DNA of 64,000 nt from Calendula officinalis (Eukaryota > Streptophyta > Magnoliopsida > Asterales > Asteraceae). The notes under the pieces were generated by a model. It worked only from the letters and a program-made list of their open reading frames with translations, did no database searches and was not told the origin of the DNA. Location: NCBI GenBank assembly GCA_963853835.1, contig OY970835.1, forward strand, positions 36,220,047 to 36,284,046, in the 5' to 3' direction. The position numbers and the translations under genes were made by a program. Of this stretch, positions 56,712-64,000 are shown in pieces. Numbering within the stretch: the stretch's first letter is position 1; each line of letters begins with the position of its first letter.

Positions 56712-58031
56712 ATGGCACCTTCTTCACTTTCTTCACTTTCACTAGCAATAACACTTTTCATTTTTTCCACCGGAGGTTTTTCTCCGGCATCAGCCGCCAC
56801 CGGTACTTTTACCATCGATCTCATTCATCGGGATTCCATTGAATCTCCATTTTACAATCCTTCCATGACCTTTTCTCAACGCATTGCCCAAGCAATGCAA
56901 CGTTCTTTCACTAGTGCCAAACAAATCGATGCTAGTTGTAATCTAACCAAACCAAGTAGTGTCGAAACCCGAATAATCCCTGATCACGGTGAGTATCTGT
57001 TGAACATTTCGTTCGGAAATCCGCCACATAAAGTCCTGGCGATCGCGGATACCGGTAGCGATCTGACTTGGATTCAATGTAACCCATGCACAAATTGTTA
57101 TAATCACACCAAGGGTTCACTTTTTAATCCTAGAACATCTTCCACCTATAATCCACTTGGTTGTACATCAAAGATGTGTGACGATATAACTTATCCTTTC
57201 AAAACTGATTGCTCTAAAGTGAGATCTTGTCAGTTTGATCAGAGTTATGGCGATGGAACTGTTAGCAAAGGGGTTGTTTCTAGAGAAAGTGTCACCATAG
57301 GCGATCGGGTGCTACCCAATATCATTTTCGGGTGCGCGTCTAGTACTAGTGTCACGCCGCCACGTGGCGGGATTGTCGGTCTTGGAGGCGGCGACTTCTC
57401 ACTACCGTCGCAACTACGTCGTTTCGTTCCCGCTAGGTTTTCGTATTGTCTGGTTACATATCCTTTTACGGATGGGTTGTCAAATTTGTCTAGTAAAATG
57501 ATCTTTGGGGACATTGATTTTGGAAATGCCGTTTCGACTCCAATTGTCCAAATAGGACCAAAAACATTTTATCCCGTGACATTGGAAGCGATTAGTATTG
57601 GCGATAACCGAGTGAATATGAGCGACCCATCCGTCTCCAAAAACCCGGTAAGCCAAGGAAACATGTTTGTTGATTCTGGGACAACGTTAACAATGTTGCC
57701 TCATCAACTCTACACGAGAGTTCTAGCGGCTCTTAAAGATGCTATTAAAGCAAAAACAGTCGAAGATCCACAAAAGATATTGGATTTGTGTTATCGTTCT
57801 AGTGACGTCACTAAAATGCCCAAATTCACAATGAATTTTGAAGGGGCGGATGTCGAGTTGGGTAGAGATAACATATTTGTACCTACTGACGACGATGTCA
57901 TATGTTTCTCGTTTGCACCAGTTAAGGGCCAAGGGGTTTACGGGAACTTGGCTCAACAGAATTTTATGGTAGGTTTTGATTTAGACAATAATAAGGTGTA
58001 CTTTAAGCCTACAGATTGTGAAAAGTTGTGA
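56712..58031 (+). CDS. CDR1-like aspartic protease (nepenthesin type, family A1B)
   Basis: Intronless, 439 residues. The start at 56712 (MAPSSLSSLSLA) matches the start of the paralog; an upstream in-frame TTG is not used. Signal peptide (about 1-28), then a prosegment with FTIDLIHRDSIESPFYNPSM, the hallmark of CDR1-type enzymes. The catalytic aspartates are D113 (ADTGSDLTWIQC) and D321 (VDSGTTLTML), with a cysteine-rich nepenthesin insert (CNPCTNC...GCTSKMCDD) and flap region FDQSYGDGT. The end GVYGNLAQQNFMVGFDLDNN is typical. Arabidopsis CDR1 is an apoplastic protease that activates defence signalling; the same role here is inference, as the family is large. Length and all key residues are normal, so it is likely active. 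Confidence 0.92.
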   Translation: MAPSSLSSLSLAITLFIFSTGGFSPASAATGTFTIDLIHRDSIESPFYNPSMTFSQRIAQAMQRSFTSAKQIDASCNLTKPSSVETRIIPDHGEYLLNISFGNPPHKVLAIADTGSDLTWIQCNPCTNCYNHTKGSLFNPRTSSTYNPLGCTSKMCDDITYPFKTDCSKVRSCQFDQSYGDGTVSKGVVSRESVTIGDRVLPNIIFGCASSTSVTPPRGGIVGLGGGDFSLPSQLRRFVPARFSYCLVTYPFTDGLSNLSSKMIFGDIDFGNAVSTPIVQIGPKTFYPVTLEAISIGDNRVNMSDPSVSKNPVSQGNMFVDSGTTLTMLPHQLYTRVLAALKDAIKAKTVEDPQKILDLCYRSSDVTKMPKFTMNFEGADVELGRDNIFVPTDDDVICFSFAPVKGQGVYGNLAQQNFMVGFDLDNNKVYFKPTDCEKL

Positions 58032-58640
58032 TTCATGGTGTTAGTGATAGCCTAGTTCGTTTTTATTTTTATTTATTGTTCTACTTTTGAGAAGTGAAAT
58101 AAAATTGTTCATTGCTTTGATGCATTTCTATGTTGTTTCTTGAGTTATTAAAGCTTGTCGTTTTGGATGTAAAATATACATAAAAAAGGTTATAAGTAAT
58201 AGTGTAATACGACCAAAAAGAAAATTCACCCAAAAAATACCTTATAATAGGTACCAGAAAATCCACTTCCTAATCGGGGCTTGAGATTGCATAATTTTCA
58301 GCTTAATCTTTAGAAAAAAGTATAATTGAAATAAGCGTCAACCCAGGTATAATTGAAAGGAGCTTTTTTCAACTCAAAATAAGCTAAAAAGAACAAAGAG
58401 TATTTGTATCCATCACATTATTGATTATAGTTTTCAAGGTAGTAAATGGACATCAAAACACCAGCCATAATTTTGTAATTAGAACTTAATTTATCATTAC
58501 AGTTCAAGAACTAATATGCAAATTATATGTTCTACACCAACAATATATAAATTCATCTTTAAACACTCAATACCAACCAAAATCAGCAATTCGAAATAGA
58601 AACCTAAAAAAAGCTTTCGAAATCAGATTACATGGAATCA
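58032..58640. other. 3' flank and spacer
   Basis: AATAAAATTG at 58100-58108 may be the poly(A) signal, since the second copy has the same motif. Beyond it is AT-rich sequence without features. Confidence 0.4.
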
Positions 58641-59165
58641 AACCTGAGGAACGGTGTAATAAATGTTGCTAATATGCGAAAGTTAGCTTGATAAGTGATT
58701 GCTTGAACCCAATCCGGATCCCCGTGGCCCAAAGCATTGACAGAAATGGATGGAATCGTTGCAGTCGGTGGTGGTTGCTGATTGTAATTACACATTTTTT
58801 GTACCGGTGGTGGTTACTGGAACTGTTGTTGCGGTGGTTGTCGATTCATCATCATCCATTGTTGCTGCTATCCTGAGGGTCCATTAATGGCGTTGAAGCA
58901 GATTGCATAAGGTAACCCTCGAGAGAAAAAAGATCGAGTCTTGGATAGATATTGAAATTTGGGAACGAACATAGCCCTAGTTTATGAACGGGAACGAAAT
59001 AGAAAGATCAATTGAACGATGGATAATATTATAGTTTCGATCGACGATAGCAGATAGAAGTTGATCGACGAGAGCAGAGAGTAGCCGGCGTTCCAAGTAT
59101 TGGGGATTTTGGGAAAAAGCGTGAATAGATCGAGCTAGGGTTTAAAGAATAAGAAAAGGGATTGA
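58640..59165 (-). pseudogene. Possible decayed 5' exon of a Gln/Pro-rich protein gene
   Basis: On the minus strand a leader-like C/T-rich stretch (59140-58920) precedes an ATG near 58909 (MQSASTPLMDPQDSSNNG). After one apparent shift come QQWMMMNRQPPQQQFQ, a stop, then PPPVQKMCNYNQQPPPTATI. The composition recalls the N-terminus of RBP45/47-type RNA-binding proteins, but no RRM is present, so the identity is not established. Stops and a frameshift indicate a gene fragment. Confidence 0.3.
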
Positions 59166-59569
59166 CTATTTGAACACCCCTTTCTACTACTTGGACACCT
59201 TAAAAATTCCTAATAATTCTTATACATTCCTCGTCATACTCCGCCGTTAACCGTCATCTTTACCAACTCACACGCATCGGAATCAACCGATCACCGCCAC
59301 TGCTCACTCTGCCCTTCACTCCGTCATCACCAACTTACTTTGCCCTCATTCCGCCTCAACCAACTAAATACGCCGCTAACTACGCCACCACCATCACATC
59401 TTCCGCTCACCACCACCACCACCGCCCACCATCGGTTTGAAGTTTTAAAAAAACATGGATAATCATGTTAGTTAATTGTTTGTAATACCAATTTTCAAGT
59501 TTTAATTTTGATTAGAGCGTGTATTTGGTATAAGGGGTGTCCAAATAGTATAGAGAGGTGTTCAAATAG
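59166..59569. mobile_element. Inverted-repeat element, about 404 bp
   Basis: CTATTTGAACACCCCTTTCT...CTACTTGGACACC at the left is the near inverse of GGGGTGTCCAAATAGTATAG...GGTGTTCAAATAG at the right, with arms of about 38 bp. Each arm holds the word CTAYTTGRACACC twice. The centre is rich in CCACC/CGCC. No target duplication was found, so the class is open. Confidence 0.6.
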
Positions 59570-60145
59570 TAGGACCCATAAGAAAAACATAACTTTTTAT
59601 TTTTAATTTAACATTAAATTTTTTAGGGGCATTACATTAGATAAGAATACATACTACATTACAGAATCACTGTTATAATAGAGAAATATGTGTTACGTTA
59701 GAGGACACTTTACAATAAAGAATTAGACATTATTAAATCTAAAGTCAATTGTAACGTCATTTGTTGAATTGTAACAAATGGTAGTAATTTTACTAATTGT
59801 TACAATTCCGTTACATTATACCTACCTATTGTAACGAGTTTAAAGAATGTTACAATTTTAGTGTTACAAAAAGTTTGTAATTGTTATATTTCAGTGTGAT
59901 TATCGATAACACTTACGTTACCCATCTCAAACAAACACTCTAATATAACCACCCGAAATACGGAATAAATATATGTACAACTTAAAAAACTTAATTACAT
60001 ACATGTACAAAAAACATTGAATAACACACATGTAGTAAACAATACCTATGTATCTAATTTTGAATACAATCAAAATGTCAAAACAATACAACAACGCCAT
60101 TAATGTAAAGCCATATCATAACTCATAAATTAAAGGTCATTTCAC
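59570..60145. other. Spacer between the protease copies
   Basis: AT-rich, with repeated TTGTAAC/GTTACA words at about 59670-59925 in both orientations. It may be a decayed element. No gene. Confidence 0.4.
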
Positions 60146-60217
60146 CTATATAAATGGCTCGTAATCCACAGTTTTAAACACAAACTAATAGAGTAATAGT
60201 CATCGAAAAGGAATACA

Positions 60218-61534
60218 ATGGCACCTTCTTCACTTTCACTAGCAATAACACTTGTCATTTTTTGCACCGGAGGTTTTCCTCAGGCATCAGCCACCACTGG
60301 CCGTACTTTTACCATGGATCTCATTCATCGTGATTCCATTGAATCTCCATTTTGCAACCATTCCATGACCTTTTCCCAACGCCTTGGCCATGCAATGCAA
60401 CGTTCTTTCACTAGCGCCAAACAAATCGATGCTAAATGTAATCAATCCAAACCAAGTAGTATCGAAACCCAAATAATCCCGGATCACGGTGAATATTTGT
60501 TGAACATTTCGTGAAATCCGCAACATAAAGTCCTAGCTATTGCGGATACTGGTAGCGATCTGACTTGGATTCAATGTAACCCATGCACAAATTGCTATAA
60601 TCACACTAAGGGTTCACTTTTTAACCCCAGGACATCTTCCACATATAATCCCATTGGTTGTAAATCAAAGATGTGTGAGGATATAACTTATCCTATCAAA
60701 ACTGATTGCTCTAAAGTGAGATCTTGTCAGTTTGACGAGAGTTATGCAGACGGAACTGTCAGCAAAGGTGTCGTGTCTAGAGAAAGTGTCACCATAGGTA
60801 ATATGGTCCTACCAAATATCATTTTCGGGTGCGCGTCTAGTAGCGCCGGTAGTGTCATGCCTCCACGGGGCGGGATTGTCGGTCTTGGTGGTGGCGACTT
60901 CTCACTACCATCGCAACTACGCCCTTTCGTGCCCGCTAGGTTTTCATACTGTCTGATTACGTATCCTTTTACGGATGGGTTGTCAAGTTTATCTAGTAAA
61001 ATGGTCTTTGGGGACATTGATTTTGGAAACGCTGTTTCGACTCCAATTGTCCAAATAGGACCGAAAACGTTTTATCCTGTGACATTGGAAGCGATTACTA
61101 TCGGTGATAAGCGAGTGAATATGAGCGACCGGTCCATCTCCAAAAACCCGGTGAGCCAAGGAAACATGATTGTTGATTCTGGGACAACGTTAACAATGTT
61201 GCCTCATCAACTCTACAAGAGAGTTTTAGCGGCTCTTAAAGATGCTATTAAAGCAAAAACAGTCGAAGATCCGCAAAAGATATTGGATTTGTGTTATCGT
61301 TCTTGTGACGTCACTAAAATGCCTAAATTCACGATAAATTTTGTAGGGGCGGATGTCGAGTTGGGTAGAGATAACGTATTTGTACCTACTGAAGACGATG
61401 TCCTATGCTTCTCATTTGCACCAGTTAAGGGCCAAGGGGTTTACGGGAACTTGGCTCAACAGAATTTTATGGTAGGTTTTGATTTGGACAACAATAAGGT
61501 TTACTTTAAGCCTACGGATTGTGAAAAGTTGTGA
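60218..61534 (+). pseudogene. Second CDR1-like aspartic protease, interrupted by an in-frame stop
   Basis: A tandem copy of 56712-58031 with a conserved TATA box, start and 3' UTR. The frame is open except at 60512-60514, where a loss of three bases turned Ser-Phe-Gly (TCG TTC GGA) into Ser-stop (TCG TGA), 99 codons from the start and about 13 residues before the first catalytic aspartate. After the stop, the same frame runs intact to 61534 with ADTGSDLTW, VDSGTTLTML and all cysteines. Without read-through only a signal-plus-prosegment peptide of 98 residues would be made, and restart at the ATG at 60671 would lack the first aspartate. The intact remainder implies the stop is recent. Confidence 0.88.
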
Positions 61535-62559
61535 GTCATGGTGTTAGTGATTGCCAAATTTGTTCTTATATATTGTTCTACTTTCGGGAATTGAAATAAA
61601 ATTCTTTATTGATTTCATGCATTTCTATGTTGTTTCTTGAGTTATTAAAAATGTTATAATTAGTACGACCAACAAGAAAATTCACCCGGATAATACCTTA
61701 TAATACGTACCAGAAAAACTACACCGCACCATACTAAACCTAAAACGATGCTAATGACAATGATATCCAATCATTTCAAAAGATGACACGAGGAAAATAA
61801 GATGTGAACAATCAATCAAATTATAATGCCAATAAAGGATAAAGAAGAGTTTGCATGAACTGAATTTTGGACTTAACATATGATATGTTATAATAAGTTT
61901 ATTCAATTATTTACAAATATTAAAACAATGGTCGGTTAATGAGAAATTCAAAATATATAAAGGTACAACATGATTAACAAAGGAGTGAAATTATTTTATT
62001 AAGGGTTTTGCTAATTTGTGCCGTATGGTCATTTGTTAACGAACAATTAATAGACCGAAATTTTCATCATTAGAGTAAAATTATATTTATGAGTTATTAA
62101 TACTTTTATGTTATACTGATTTTACCCTTAGTATAATTAAATAGTAATGAAGTTTAGTGGTAAATGAGATATCGACTTTTGAAGTGGAGTGTTTAAAATA
62201 AAAAATTAATCAAATTAGATAGGTGGGAAAATATCCCGCATTGATAGATGAACATATCCAAGAGGGTTTATAATTTTGTTGAACCAAATGCTCGTCAACA
62301 CTCGAACTCATCCACGTTTGACTCCCGGGCTCGTGTGGGTCTGTTTTTGCCACGTGGTTCCTGACCTGCTGGTGAGTGTGCTGAAAATTCAGTCTGCTTA
62401 TTTGGGAAAGTCAGTGTGCTGAAAATTCAGAGTTCCTATTTGAAAAGTCCCGAATGCATTATATATAGTAAAGATAAAGATAATGATAATGATAAAGATA
62501 AGTATAAATATAAAGATAAAGACATTGATTAGGGGCGGAAGGAGAGTTGTTCGCAATAT
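61535..62559. other. 3' flank and spacer with short repeats
   Basis: A 3' UTR similar to that of the first protease up to about 61730. GTGTGCTGAAAATTCAG occurs at about 62376 and 62413 (tandem, 37 bp apart). An AAGATAAAGATAATGATAATG-type microsatellite lies at 62471-62525. No gene. Confidence 0.45.
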
Positions 62560-63125
62560 ACCATGGCTCTACTCGTTAAAAGATCAATAAAAACTCGAGT
62601 TAAGCGAGCTCAAATCAAACTCATGCTTAACTTAAAGCTCATTTATAAAATGGGATCGAGCCCCGAGCGTCAGCCAAAGAGCTAATTTAAGCTCGCGAGC
62701 CTAAACAAAGTAATATATTAATTATAAAATATATTAACATAACTATGTTATAGGTATCAATATATATTAATATATTAACCAAAGTGCTTATAAACTAGTG
62801 GTATCAATGTGATTAGGTTTCACACAAAATTGTAGGTTCAAGTCTTGATATTACAAAATTATATTATATTATATACATATATTTTACGTATATATGTATA
62901 TAACATAGCACACAAAAAAGTGAAATATTAATTAACTCATATATCAGATACTATAATTACAAAAATAAATATTTTTCTTATAAATGGGGGTTAAATGAGA
63001 TTAGTCGAGTCAAGCCCGAACTCAACACGTAAGACTCGCAACGAATCGAGCTCGAGCTCTCTAAAATTAAATGAGCTAAACCTGAATGTAATCGAGTTTG
63101 GGCCCGACTCATTTACAACCCTAAT
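62560..63125. repeat. Probable degenerate transposon with GAGCTC-rich ends
   Basis: ACTCGAGTTAAGCGAGCTCAAATC near 62595 and GAATCGAGCTCGAGCTCTCTAA near 63044 flank an AT-rich core. The right end TTTACAACCCTAATATT is the inverse of the TAGGGTTGTAAA end seen in plant hAT MITEs. The left end is not clear. A tRNA-like B box (GGTTCAAGTC, 62833) sits in the core. Confidence 0.35.
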
Positions 63126-63128
63126 ATT

Positions 63129-63320
63129 ATTATTTTTTTTTGGAAACGACAAATGATTACAACGGAAGCCTACTCGCAATATTTCAGCGAGCACCCCGGG
63201 TTTGAGCTTCTTTACAGGGCAAACTCAGCCCTCATGGGAATTTACAGAGAAAAATTCTCCATATTTGGCACCACAAAGAGGTGTTTCAGGAATCAAACTC
63301 CAGAAATCATTAATTGCCAA
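63129..63320 (-). mobile_element. Retroposon 3' fragment with poly(A) tail, SINE- or LINE-like
   Basis: On the minus strand it ends TTTGTCGTTTCCAAAAAAAA, the same tail form (CGTTTCC then poly-A) as the LINE end at 21337-21375. Upstream are CCCGGGGTGCTCGCTG and CTGAGTTTGCCCTGTAAAG. No coding motif is visible and the 5' limit is unknown. Confidence 0.45.
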
Positions 63321-63374
63321 TTTTAGTTACTTAGTAATATGAAAACTTTTGGAGTAATGGTACTTAGGCCTACC

Positions 63375-63679
63375 TGAAAGTACTAAAATGAGCATTCAAT
63401 CCATGATTTGCTTCCTTGATGAAGATTTAGATCAAACTTGATTAAGAAGAAAAGAGGGTTTTAGAGAGAGAAAGTAGAGAGAGTAAGAGAGAGAACTTTC
63501 AAGAAGGATAATTTGATTAATGGTGAAAGTTAGGGAATTAAGGTTTACACTTTGGTTTATATACCATGACCTTAATTCCCTTAATTAGCTTAAGACTAAT
63601 CCTAAGACTAACTAAACTAATATAAAATGTTACATAACTAGTCCCTAGACTATTGATTACAACTAAATATGACCCAACA
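63375..63679 (-). repeat. 3' LTR of a Copia-like element that leaves the window
   Basis: The right edge is firm: ACCCAACA followed by the reverse of a polypurine tract (ATCTCCCCCTTTG, 63680-63692). The left edge, TGAAAGTAC at 63375, is chosen by alignment with the solo LTR at 10648-10937, which shares GATCAAACTTG-like, GAGAGAGAA and CTAGTCCCTAGACTATTGA-like blocks. The partner duplication is outside the window. Confidence 0.6.
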
Positions 63680-64000
63680 ATCTCCCCCTTTGTAACAATA
63701 GTCTAGGAAGCGTATCTTCGAAGTCTTCATCTTTAGCAAAAGCTGCACCTGGTAGATATTTGGCTGAATAGTGATGTATCAGGATCAACTTCAGCTTTGT
63801 TAACCTGTGAAAACGAATACTTCTTTTACCTTTACAACCACAAGAAGTATTTTGAAGACTTTACTTTGAAGATACATATAGATCGACTAAAAATAAGACC
63901 CATATTAATAGAGAGATTAGCAGCGAAAGTCTTTTCTTGATGTTTGTGGTTTTATGTCGATCTATGGTTCTTGAAAATTGTTGTTGAGGTAACATGTTGA
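63680..64000 (-). other. 3' internal part of the same Copia-like element
   Basis: Polypurine tract (reverse of 63680-63692), then sequence without a readable domain up to the window end. Confidence 0.5.

Overview
This is nuclear DNA of a flowering plant. Genes carry GT-AG introns and plant-specific products, and long AT-rich spacers are packed with plant transposon types. The gene set (AUG7, a BRL2/VH1-type receptor kinase, GRP-A3-like proteins, CDR1-like aspartic proteases) indicates a eudicot. The style of the Sirevirus-like Copia element reminds me of Asteraceae, but that is only an impression.

Layout. 1-7423: two tandem, two-exon glycine/proline-rich protein genes (974-2221 and 6332-7423), separated by a hAT MITE, a long-TIR Mutator-like MITE and a truncated hAT-like element. 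7424-12532: spacer with a foldback hairpin, a solo LTR, and a hAT element that carries a second solo LTR. 12533-15889: intronless BRI1-family receptor kinase, ortholog of BRL2/VH1. 17352-19990: nine-exon gene for augmin subunit 7 (AUG7), with a 306-bp hAT-like element in intron 2. 20399-55008: a transposon nest. 55929-61534: a Tourist-like MITE, then a tandem pair of CDR1-like aspartic protease genes, the second broken by an in-frame stop. 61535-64000: repeat fragments and the start of another Copia-like element that runs off the window.

The nest resolves into layers, each with its own target-site duplication (TSD). A 5'-truncated LINE (21572-54951, 15-bp TSD) was hit by a solo LTR (21835-23576, AGATA) and by a large LTR retrotransposon without recognisable genes (25494-53870, TTTGC). 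The left LTR of the latter holds an 11.4-kb Sirevirus-like Copia element on the minus strand (26672-45484, ATGAG). The third, spliced ORF of that Copia element was split by a second Copia element (30575-37988, TGTTT) whose two 662-bp LTRs look identical. The internal part of the outer element holds a 1.5-kb hAT derivative (49588-51081), and a related LINE tail was re-inserted into the LINE 3' region (54334-54474).

The observation I would follow first is in the Sirevirus-like element. The octamer CTCAGTAT/ATACTGAG recurs about 27 times across its LTRs and body, in both orientations, but not in the Copia element nested inside it. The same element encodes a two-exon third ORF with a coiled coil and nuclear-type basic clusters, and with no visible signal peptide or membrane anchor. 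Counts and LTR comparisons were made by eye.
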